The position numbers and the translations under genes are program-made. A stretch of DNA of 51,414 nt. Origin: Lentzea kentuckyensis. Its GTDB lineage: Bacteria; Actinomycetota; Actinomycetes; Mycobacteriales; Pseudonocardiaceae. This document shows positions 16,708 through 23,591 of the stretch, piece by piece (within the stretch, counting starts at the first letter, position 1; the number at the start of each line of letters is the position of its first letter). The DNA lies in assembly GCF_002150765.1 (NCBI RefSeq), contig NZ_MUYM01000113.1, positions 1 through 51,414 of the forward strand. Direction: 5' to 3'. A model generated the notes under the pieces. The model made no database searches. It saw only the letters and a program-made list of their open reading frames with translations, and was not told the origin of the DNA.

Positions 16708-17130
16708 TCAGACGGTGACGGTGAGCGCCACCTCGATGTTGCCGCGCGTCGCGTTGGAGTACGGGCAGACCTGGTGGGCCTGCTCGACGAGCTTCTCCGC
16801 GACCGCCTGGTCGAATCCGGGGATGGTGACCGCGAGCTCGACGGCGAGCTGGAAGCCGCCGGCACCGTTCGGGCCGATCCCCACCTTGGCGGTTACCTCA
16901 GAAGAAGCGAGCTGAATCTTGCCGGCGCGCGCGACTGCCGCGAGCGCGGAGTTGAAGCACGCCGCGTAGCCGGCCGCGAAGAGCTGCTCCGGGTTGGTCG
17001 CGTCACCGCCGGGGCCGCCCATCTCCTTCGGGACCGACAGCACCTCGTCGATCACACCGTCGGAGGAACGCACCTCGCCGTTGCGGCCTTCGCCGTAAGC
17101 AGTCGCCTCGGCCGTGTACAGCGTGTCCAT
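16708..17130 (-). CDS. OsmC/Ohr family organic hydroperoxide resistance protein
   Basis: 140 aa, the usual Ohr size. The two redox cysteines are Cys58 (GYAACFNSAL) and Cys122 (HQVCPYSNATRGN). The spacing and the ARGN-like ending are characteristic of Ohr, which reduces organic peroxides with a dihydrolipoyl thiol. MDTLYTAEATA at the start is also typical. A GGGAG ribosome site precedes the ATG at 17130. The upstream region contains an inverted repeat and a GGGTAC box that could be a stress-sigma -10. It forms a likely operon with dps. Confidence 0.94.
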   Translation of the reverse strand: MDTLYTAEATAYGEGRNGEVRSSDGVIDEVLSVPKEMGGPGGDATNPEQLFAAGYAACFNSALAAVARAGKIQLASSEVTAKVGIGPNGAGGFQLAVELAVTIPGFDQAVAEKLVEQAHQVCPYSNATRGNIEVALTVTV

Positions 17131-17147
17131 TCCGCTCTCCCTTGAGT

Positions 17148-17168
17148 CAGTGGTTTTGTTACCCACTG
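17148..17168. promoter_or_regulatory. Inverted repeat upstream of the ohr-like gene
   Basis: CAGTGG and CCACTG are separated by TTTTGTTAC, 17-38 bp upstream of the ohr start codon. On the minus strand GGGTAC (17174-17169) and GGGTAA (17165-17160) lie nearby, resembling the GGGTA -10 of SigB/SigF-type promoters, though a matching GTTT -35 is not clear. An operator or a stress promoter is possible. Confidence 0.4.
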
Positions 17169-17210
17169 GTACCCAACGGATCGCACACGACTTATCTGCC
17201 CGATCGTGAG

Positions 17211-17786
17211 TCAGTTCACGTCGAGATGAGACGCCTGGCGCAACGCGAACTCGGCGACCTGGCGGCCGATCACCCTTAGGTTCCGGTCCACGTCGGCGTC
17301 CGAGCAGGCGCCGTCGCCGTCGAACTTGACCTGCGCGGAGTTGATCGCGGCACCCAGCGGCGTCGGCCAGCCGCGCAGCGCGTGCACGATCGACCGGACC
17401 GCGGACAGCGTGTTCACCGCGGCCTGCCAGCCGTACGCGGCGGTGATGGTGCCGACCGCGCGGCCGTCGAGGTACGGACGCTCGTCGTCGCGCAGGTCCT
17501 CGATGTAGTCGAGGGCGTTCTTGACCAGGCCGGACACGGTGCCGTGGTAGCCGGGCGACACGAGGATCACGCCGTCGGCGCGCCGCAGGTCCTCGACCAT
17601 GCGCAGGGCGACGTCCGTGCGTTCGGGAACGGACGGGTCGTAGAAGGGCAGCACCAGCTCGGGCCCGCTGTACTGGATCGTCTCCGCACCGAGCTCGCGA
17701 GCACCCTCCAGGGCCACCCGCAGCGCCCGCTCGGACTGCGAGTCGGACCTGATCGAGCCCCCGATGCCCACCACCGTCACCGTCAT
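17211..17786 (-). CDS. NAD(P)H-dependent FMN reductase
   Basis: 191 aa flavodoxin-fold protein. It begins MTVTVVGIGGSIRSDSQSERAL, containing the GSxRxxS phosphate loop that binds FMN. Next come ADGVILVSPGYHGTVSGLVKNALDY (SPxYHG...KNALD, the second FMN loop) and a C-terminal helix. These are hallmarks of the NADPH-dependent FMN reductase family (quinone, azo or chromate reduction is known for members). ATG 17786 is preferred over a farther upstream start because GGAAGG lies 8 nt before it. It is divergent from the HSL-type esterase, with an inverted repeat between them. It lies upstream of the peroxide-defence pair but 80 bp away. Confidence 0.92.
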   Translation of the reverse strand: MTVTVVGIGGSIRSDSQSERALRVALEGARELGAETIQYSGPELVLPFYDPSVPERTDVALRMVEDLRRADGVILVSPGYHGTVSGLVKNALDYIEDLRDDERPYLDGRAVGTITAAYGWQAAVNTLSAVRSIVHALRGWPTPLGAAINSAQVKFDGDGACSDADVDRNLRVIGRQVAEFALRQASHLDVN

Positions 17787-17803
17787 GACATCGATCCTTC
17801 CAC

Positions 17804-17819
17804 CTCCAGATACCTGGAG
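17804..17819. promoter_or_regulatory. Inverted repeat in the divergent FMN-reductase/esterase promoter region
   Basis: CTCCAG-ATAC-CTGGAG is a perfect 6-4-6 inverted repeat in the 65-bp space between the two divergent genes. On the minus strand it overlaps a possible TATCTG -10 box. It could be the operator of an unlinked repressor; no regulator gene is adjacent. Confidence 0.4.
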
Positions 17820-17851
17820 ATCCAGCACTACTCGCTAGTAACCTCGGACAC

Positions 17852-18904
17852 ATGTCGAACTTCCAGGCCGGCGTACTGGCCGGTGCACTGCGCTTCGCGT
17901 TCGGTCTCCCCGGCCCGTTGCGCCGACTCATCGCCGGTAACCCGATCTACCTGGACGGCCAGTACCTGCACCCGGAAGCACAGCTCCTGCTGAGGCTGCA
18001 GCAGTTGTCCGGAACGGACTGGCGCACGAAGTCAGCATCCGAGAGCCGACTGGATCTGGAGTTGAGCTCGAAGCTCGTCGCCGGCCCCAAGATCACCGGG
18101 GTGGGTGCACGGGAGCTCACGATCGGGGAGTTCGCCGGCCGTCTCTACACGCCGGACGGCCTCGCGACCGGCTCACCGTTGTTGATCTTCTACCACGGTG
18201 GCGGCTGGGTCACCGGAGGCCTGGAGACCCACGACAACCTGTGCCGGTTCCTCGCGAGGGAAGCCGGTGTGCGCGTGCTGGCGGCCGACTACCGGCTCGC
18301 GCCAGAGCACCCGTTCCCGGCGGCGGTCGACGACGCGGCCGAGGTGCTGCGCTACGCCGTGGCCAAGGCCGAGGACCTGGGGATCGACGCGAACCGGATC
18401 GCGCTCGGCGGCGACAGCGCCGGCGGCAACCTGGCCGCGGTCACCGCGCACAACGCCGAGGTCGACATCACGTTCCTGCTGCTCTTCTACCCCGGCGTGG
18501 ACGCCTCGGTGCGCCGCCGGTCGCGGGAGATCTTCGGCAACGGCTTCTTCCTGACCGACGAGAAGATGGACTGGTTCCTCGACCAGTACAGCGCCGGCGG
18601 CCAGGACCGGCACGACCCGCGGTTGTCGATCATGCTCGCCGAGGACCTCTCGAACCTGCCGCCCACCTACATCGCGACCGCGGGCTACGACCCGTTGCGC
18701 GACGAGGGTGAGGCCTTCGCGGAACGACTGGCCGCCGAGGGCGTGCCGGTCGTGCTGCGCAGGCACGAAGGCCTGTTCCACGGCTTCGCGAACGTGCTCG
18801 GCATCGGCGGGATCTTCCGCGAGGCCGTGTCCGAAGCCGTGGGCGCGCTCCGGACCGGCTTCGCGCTGGCCAACTCCGCTCAGGACGTGAGCGAGACCGC
18901 CTGA
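17852..18904 (+). CDS. Alpha/beta hydrolase, hormone-sensitive-lipase family esterase
   Basis: 350 aa. The oxyanion motif HGGGW begins at His115. The nucleophile elbow is GDSAGG with Ser189, and the triad is completed by Asp280 (YDPLRDEG) and His310 (LFHGFAN). ADYRLAPEHPFPAAVDD is a further family signature. These esterases hydrolyse short-chain esters or lipids in the cytoplasm. The first ~70 residues form a cap domain. The ATG at 17852 lies 7 nt after a TAACCT box (17839-17844). Its last 25 bp overlap the 3' end of the convergent MFS gene. Confidence 0.94.
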   Translation: MSNFQAGVLAGALRFAFGLPGPLRRLIAGNPIYLDGQYLHPEAQLLLRLQQLSGTDWRTKSASESRLDLELSSKLVAGPKITGVGARELTIGEFAGRLYTPDGLATGSPLLIFYHGGGWVTGGLETHDNLCRFLAREAGVRVLAADYRLAPEHPFPAAVDDAAEVLRYAVAKAEDLGIDANRIALGGDSAGGNLAAVTAHNAEVDITFLLLFYPGVDASVRRRSREIFGNGFFLTDEKMDWFLDQYSAGGQDRHDPRLSIMLAEDLSNLPPTYIATAGYDPLRDEGEAFAERLAAEGVPVVLRRHEGLFHGFANVLGIGGIFREAVSEAVGALRTGFALANSAQDVSETA

Positions 18905-20055
18905 CGCTGGCGGGAGAACACCCAGCCCAGGCCGGCGATCGTCAGTCCGGCCAGCCCGGCGACGACGAAGCCGAGCGGGGGTCCGCTGTGGTCAACTGCG
19001 ACCCCCGCGAGCGGCTGACCCGCGGCGACGCCGAACGTGAAGGCCGAGCCCTGCAGGCCGAGCGCGAGCCCTCGTGCGGACGCCGGCGCGTGCCTGCTGA
19101 TCAACTCGGTCGAGGCGGCGATGGTCGGCGCGCACAGCAGGTTCATCGGGATCAGCGCGAGCGCCAGCAGCAGGACGTCGCCGTCACCGAGGCCGACCGG
19201 GATCTCCAGCAGCGCCATGCCCGCCAGCAGCACGACGCCGCCCGGTGCCCGTTTCAACCCGCCGTAGATCAGGCCACCGAACGCGGACGCGGCGCACATC
19301 ACCACGAAGACCAGGCCGAGCCAGCTCTGCTCCCCCGCGCGCTCCAGTGAGGCGATCGAGGCGATCTCCATGCCGGACAACGCCATCGTGGCGCCGAACG
19401 GGATGATCAACGCCGCGACCACCGGTCCGCGCAGCCACTCCTTCACCTTCGGCGGCGGGCCGTCGGACACCTCGTCCTCGTGCACCAGCGCCGGGTTCAC
19501 CACGAACAGCACCGCGCTCGCGACCAGGATCGCCACGCCGATCGCGATGAGCGCCGTGCCGGACGAGAACTTCGTCGCGATCAGCACGCCCGCCGCGGGC
19601 CCGACCATGAACGACAGTTCGACCGAGATCGAGTCCAGCGAGAACGCCGGCCGCCGTTGCGGTTCGGGGATCAGCGCGGTCAGGGCCTGCCGGCCGATCG
19701 ACATCATCGGCACCGCCACCAGGCCGTTGGCGAACGCGAGGACGAGCAGCAGGTAGTAGTCCATCAGCGGCGCCGTCACCCAGAACACGCCTTCGAGCAG
19801 GCTGAGCGCCAGCGTGACCCGCAGGCCCTTGCTGTCGATCAGCTTGCCCATCAGCGGCGAGCCGAGCCCGATGCCGATCATCGTCGCGAACCCGACCGTG
19901 CCGGCCGCCGCGTAACCCTTGTCGAGCGTGGTGACGACGTGCAGGGTCACCGTGACGCCCGCCGCCGTCGGGGGAATCCTGGCGAAGAGCATCAGCAGCA
20001 TCAGGGGACGTACCCCTGGCAGCGCCAGGACGGTTCGGAACGGGGCGAGATTCAC
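18880..20055 (-). CDS. MFS transporter (first copy of a tandem pair)
   Basis: 391 aa with about 12 predicted membrane helices. MFS features include GSPLMGKLIDSKGLRV in the helix 2-3 loop and an RGLALGLQGSAFTFG helix. It shares most of its sequence with the upstream gene: both start (M/V)(N/D)LAPF, then LARIPPTAAGVT versus FARMPPAATGVI, and both have a VHEDEV loop. The start is GTG 20055, overlapping the TGA of the first copy (GTGA, 20055-20052), so the two are co-translated. The substrate is unknown; drug export is the usual guess for this type. The 3' end overlaps the convergent esterase gene by 25 bp. Confidence 0.9.
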   Translation of the reverse strand: MNLAPFRTVLALPGVRPLMLLMLFARIPPTAAGVTVTLHVVTTLDKGYAAAGTVGFATMIGIGLGSPLMGKLIDSKGLRVTLALSLLEGVFWVTAPLMDYYLLLVLAFANGLVAVPMMSIGRQALTALIPEPQRRPAFSLDSISVELSFMVGPAAGVLIATKFSSGTALIAIGVAILVASAVLFVVNPALVHEDEVSDGPPPKVKEWLRGPVVAALIIPFGATMALSGMEIASIASLERAGEQSWLGLVFVVMCAASAFGGLIYGGLKRAPGGVVLLAGMALLEIPVGLGDGDVLLLALALIPMNLLCAPTIAASTELISRHAPASARGLALGLQGSAFTFGVAAGQPLAGVAVDHSGPPLGFVVAGLAGLTIAGLGWVFSRQRQAVSLTS

Positions 20056-21242
20056 GATGCCATCGTCACCCCGGTGGCAACCGGTTTGCTCTGCCGGGCC
20101 AGCAGCCAGGCAACTCCCGCGACCAGCAGCCCGGCCACCCCGACCACCGCGAACCCGAGCGGAGCGCCGCCGCGGTCGACCGCGACACCGGCGAGCGGCT
20201 GGCCGATCGCGTTGCCGACGGTGAACGCCGAGCCCTGCAGGCCGAGCGCCAAACCGCGAGCGGTCGCCGGCGCGAGCTTGCTGATGTGCTCGCCCGACGC
20301 CGCGATCAACGGCGCGCACATGAGGTTCATCGGGAGCAGGAGCAGGCACAGCAGGAGCACGTTGCCGTCACCGAGGCCCACCGGAATCTCCAGGGCGGCC
20401 ATGAACACCAGCAGCACCAGCACGCTGGGCACCCGCTTCACCCCGCCGTAGAACAGGCCGCCCACGATCGACGCCGCGCACATCGCGACGAACACCACGC
20501 CCAGCCAGCTCTGCTTGCCGATGTGCTCCAGCGACGCGATCGCCGAGACCTCCATGCCGCCGAGGCACACGGTGGCACCGACGCAGACGACCAGGACGCC
20601 GACGATCCTGCCGCGCATCCACTCGACGATCTTCGGTTGCGGCCCGTCGACGACCTCGTCCTCGTGCACCATCGGTGGGTTCGCCCAGTACAGCCACATG
20701 CCCGCGACCAGGATCGAGGCGCCGATGAACAGCAATGCGGCGTTCGTGGAGAACTTCGTCGCGACGAACACGCCGAGCGCCGGTCCACCCATGTAGGACA
20801 GCTCGACCGAGATCGAGTCGACCGACAGCGCGACCCGGCGCCGGGTCTCCGGCACGAGAGCGGTGATGACCTGCCGGCCGATCAACATCATCGGCACGCC
20901 GAGCAGACCGACGCCGAACGAGGTGACCAGCAGCGTCCAGTAGCCCATCAGCGGTGCGGTGAGCCAGAACGCCGCAGACGCCGTGACGCCGACCGCGAGC
21001 ATCGCGCGCAGACCGCGCTGGTCGATCAGCCTGCCCATCAGCGGAGTGCCGAGCCCCATGCCGATCGTGCCCGCCGCCCCCACCAGTCCCGCCGCGCCGT
21101 ACCCCTTGTCCAGGGTGACCGCGACGTGCAGCGTCAGGATCACGCCGGTCGCCGCCGGAGGCATCCTCGCGAAGAACATCAGCAGTACCAGCGGACGAAC
21201 TCTGGGCAGCATGAGGACGTGTTTGAAGGGGGCGAGATCCAC
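20052..21242 (-). CDS. MFS transporter (second copy of a tandem pair)
   Basis: 396 aa, about 12 membrane helices, clearly paralogous to the downstream gene over its full length (VETPLMGRLIDQRG-like loop, IGRQVITALVPETRRRVALSVDSISVELSYMGGPALGV). It is the promoter-proximal gene of the pair. The GTG at 21242 follows a GAGGATGGGG stretch that can serve as ribosome site. The AT-rich 75 bp upstream separate it from the Fur-like fragment on the opposite strand. Two co-translated paralogues could form a heterodimer or differ in substrate; the sequence does not decide this. Confidence 0.9.
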   Translation of the reverse strand: MDLAPFKHVLMLPRVRPLVLLMFFARMPPAATGVILTLHVAVTLDKGYGAAGLVGAAGTIGMGLGTPLMGRLIDQRGLRAMLAVGVTASAAFWLTAPLMGYWTLLVTSFGVGLLGVPMMLIGRQVITALVPETRRRVALSVDSISVELSYMGGPALGVFVATKFSTNAALLFIGASILVAGMWLYWANPPMVHEDEVVDGPQPKIVEWMRGRIVGVLVVCVGATVCLGGMEVSAIASLEHIGKQSWLGVVFVAMCAASIVGGLFYGGVKRVPSVLVLLVFMAALEIPVGLGDGNVLLLCLLLLPMNLMCAPLIAASGEHISKLAPATARGLALGLQGSAFTVGNAIGQPLAGVAVDRGGAPLGFAVVGVAGLLVAGVAWLLARQSKPVATGVTMAS

Positions 21243-21316
21243 GTCCCCATCCTCACGTGGACCGCAATATGTTTAACCCTTCGTTTTCTTGATTAGTTCA
21301 AGATCGCAGGGCTAGG

Positions 21317-21529
21317 GTGATGGCCGTGGCAACACTGGACCACCTCGTGTGTCGCGAATGCGGCCGGATCGAGGACGTCGACTGCGTCTTCGAGCCGGCG
21401 GTCGAGCTCGCCGGTTTCCACGTCGAACGCGCCGAGGTCACGTTCTGGGGCCGGTGCCCTCGCTGTACAGCTCCTCCAGCGCCCGGTACGCCTTCGCCAC
21501 GAACGGTCGTGCCGTCGCATATCTCGTGA
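21317..21529 (+). CDS. Stand-alone Fur-family C-terminal (zinc-binding) domain
   Basis: 70 codons. Residues 9-50 match the C-terminal dimerisation domain of Fur/FurA/Zur proteins: HLVCRECGRIEDVDC, then HVERAEVTFWGRCPRC. Both structural-zinc CxxC pairs (Cys12/15 and Cys47/50) are intact. The N-terminal winged helix is absent: upstream in frame there are only about eight codons before a stop (21290-21292), followed by the divergent MFS start. Homology ends at 21466; the last 20 codons run antisense to the 3' end of the gluconokinase gene. It is either a decayed Fur gene or a small zinc-binding protein. The start may be GTG 21317, ATG 21320 or GTG 21326. Confidence 0.65.
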   Translation: MMAVATLDHLVCRECGRIEDVDCVFEPAVELAGFHVERAEVTFWGRCPRCTAPPAPGTPSPRTVVPSHIS

Positions 21530-22853
21530 TGGCGCCGGCGTCCGGCGTGATCGTCCGGGTCGGCCGAACGAGGTCGACGGTCAGCGACTCGATCTCGCCG
21601 AGCGCCCGCCACGCCAGCAGCGCCGCGCCCACGGCCGAGCCGCCGCTGTCCTCGGTGAGGTGCAACGGCATGCCGAGCGTGTTGGCCAGGGTCTGAGCCC
21701 AGATCGGGGCGCGGAAGGCACCGCCGGTGATCCGCAACTCGTCGACGTGCGGCACGGCGTCCAGCACCAGCGCGAGCTGCTGACACACGCCCTCCACCAG
21801 GGCTTTCGTGATCTGCTGTGGCGTGTGCTCGCGGCGCAGTCCGAGCAGGGCGGCGTGCGCGGTCGGGTCCCACCAGGGCGCTCGTTCGCCGAGCAGGTAC
21901 GGCAGGGCGACGAGTCCGTCGGAGTCGGCGTGTTCGGCCTGGGCGAGCAGGTCGCCGACCGGGATGCCGAACGTCTCGGCGGCCCACTGGGCCACCACGC
22001 CACCGTTGCTGATGGCCCCACCGCGAACCCACAGGCCGTCCGCGATGGCGTAACTGAACGTGCGGCCCTCGTCGTCGATCCCGGGCCCCTGCTGCGCCAC
22101 GCGGAGCGCACCCGACGTGCCGAGCGAGACCGCACCGGCGCCTGGGCTGGCCGCGCCGACGCCGAGGTTGCCGAGCGGGCCGTCACCCCCGCCGACGACG
22201 ACCGGGATGCCCGTACGCAGTCCCGGGATCTCGGCCTTCAGCGGCGTGGTGTGCGTGGGTTCGACGAGTGGCGGGAGCTGGTCCGCGGTGACGCCGGCGA
22301 ACTCCAGCGAGGGTTCGTGCCACTGCAGCGTGTGGACGTTCATCAGGCCCGTGCCCGAGCCGGACGAGTGCTCGTTGATCAGCTCGCCGGTGAGGTGCAG
22401 GTGCACGAAGTCCTTGATCTCGCACCACTTCGCGGCGCGGACGCCGTTCTCGTGGAACCAGGCGAGCTTCATCAGCGGCGTGAACGAGTGGATCGGGGCG
22501 CCGGTCTGGCGGTGCAGCTCGCGGCCTTCCTCGGTGCCCCGCAGTCGTTCGGTCTGCTCCACCGCGCGGTTGTCGGCCCAGCTCAACGCTTCCGTGACCG
22601 GACGAAGATCGCTGTCGAGACCCATGATCGAGTGCATGGCGCCGGTCAACGCGATGGCGCGGACGTCGTCCGAGGCCAGTTCAGCCAACGCGTCCAGAGC
22701 GGCGTTCAGGACCTGCTGCGGATCATGCGTGGCTTCCAGACCGCTCGTGCGCATCGGGTAGCCGCGTTCGGTCGAGGCCACCACCCGTGCCTGCGCGTCG
22801 ACCGCGACGACCTTCGTGGCCGTCGTGCCGAGATCGACCGCCAGAACGATCAT
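21438..22853 (-). CDS. gntK: FGGY family carbohydrate kinase, probable gluconokinase
   Basis: 471 aa. The N-terminal phosphate-binding motif LAVDLGTTATKVVAVD is at residues 3-18. ALTGAMHSIMGLD...WADNRAVEQ near residues 65-95 is typical of the gluconate branch of FGGY kinases. VGGGDGPLGNLGVG and GAVSLGTSGALRV are the second-lobe ATP-binding motifs, and LRITGGAFRAPIWAQTLAN is the usual C-terminal signature. It would phosphorylate gluconate to 6-phosphogluconate for the pentose phosphate pathway. ATG 22853 overlaps the methyltransferase stop (ATGA). It is the last gene of the four-gene unit that begins at 26173, and its 3' end overlaps the Fur fragment on the other strand. Confidence 0.9.
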   Translation of the reverse strand: MIVLAVDLGTTATKVVAVDAQARVVASTERGYPMRTSGLEATHDPQQVLNAALDALAELASDDVRAIALTGAMHSIMGLDSDLRPVTEALSWADNRAVEQTERLRGTEEGRELHRQTGAPIHSFTPLMKLAWFHENGVRAAKWCEIKDFVHLHLTGELINEHSSGSGTGLMNVHTLQWHEPSLEFAGVTADQLPPLVEPTHTTPLKAEIPGLRTGIPVVVGGGDGPLGNLGVGAASPGAGAVSLGTSGALRVAQQGPGIDDEGRTFSYAIADGLWVRGGAISNGGVVAQWAAETFGIPVGDLLAQAEHADSDGLVALPYLLGERAPWWDPTAHAALLGLRREHTPQQITKALVEGVCQQLALVLDAVPHVDELRITGGAFRAPIWAQTLANTLGMPLHLTEDSGGSAVGAALLAWRALGEIESLTVDLVRPTRTITPDAGAITRYATARPFVAKAYRALEELYSEGTGPRT

Positions 22854-23581
22854 GCGTTGCCCCGCACAGCGGTGAACACGCCGAAGCTCGGGCACTGCAG
22901 CAGCGCGTCCCAGGACTCCTCTTCGTCCGGCACCACGACCGGCTGGCGGGTGACCTCCGTCAGGCCCGCACGGGTGAGCGCGCCGTCGAACACGCCACGC
23001 TCCCAGTAGAAGGAGTCGAAGTCGAACGGCGGGTCGCCGAGGACGTGCACCCTGACCGGCTGCTTCAGGTTCATCGGGCCGGTCGGGGTGATCTCGTAGC
23101 CGTAGCGGCCGTACTGCGCGTACAGCTCCCAGTCCGGTTCCGGGTTCGGCACGAGCACGACGAGTCGGCCGCCGGGCACGAGGTTCGCGGTGAGATTGCC
23201 GATCATCGCGTCGAGCGCGGGCACGTCCTCCGCGTAGCCGAGCAGCCAGATCGCGGTCACCACGTCGAACTCGCCGAGCACCGGCAGGGTGGTCGCGTCG
23301 TGCTGCTGGTAGGTGATGCCGCGCCATTCGCGTTTCTCGACGTGACGGGCGTAGCCGATCATCTCGCCGGCCGAGTCGACGCCCACCACGTTCGCCGCGC
23401 CCAGGTCGCGGAAGAGCCGCGCGTAGAAGCCGGTGCCGCAGGCCACGTCCAGCACGGACTTGCCGAGCAGGTCACCCACCGCCGACAGCAGTGTCGCGCG
23501 CTCGGCCAGTCCGGTCGGGATGTGCTTGGCACGCTCGTAGATCGCACCCAGCGCGTCGTACTGCTCGTCGCTCTCCGCCAT
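22850..23581 (-). CDS. Class I SAM-dependent methyltransferase
   Basis: 243 aa. Motif I is VLDVACGTGFYARLF (about residues 43-57), motif II includes VVGVDSAGEMI with the ribose-binding Asp, and motif III is FDVVTAIWLLGYAED. LVPGGRLVVLVPNP follows, the post-III strand. The C-terminal part (PVRVHVLGDPPFDFDSFYWERG...GLTEVTRQPVVV) resembles the small-molecule methyltransferases of the Methyltransf_11/25 type. The acceptor is unknown. It lies 10 nt after the ADP-ribosylhydrolase gene and overlaps gluconokinase by 4 nt, so it is co-expressed with both. Confidence 0.92.
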   Translation of the reverse strand: MAESDEQYDALGAIYERAKHIPTGLAERATLLSAVGDLLGKSVLDVACGTGFYARLFRDLGAANVVGVDSAGEMIGYARHVEKREWRGITYQQHDATTLPVLGEFDVVTAIWLLGYAEDVPALDAMIGNLTANLVPGGRLVVLVPNPEPDWELYAQYGRYGYEITPTGPMNLKQPVRVHVLGDPPFDFDSFYWERGVFDGALTRAGLTEVTRQPVVVPDEEESWDALLQCPSFGVFTAVRGNA

Positions 23582-23591
23582 GCCGTGCAGC

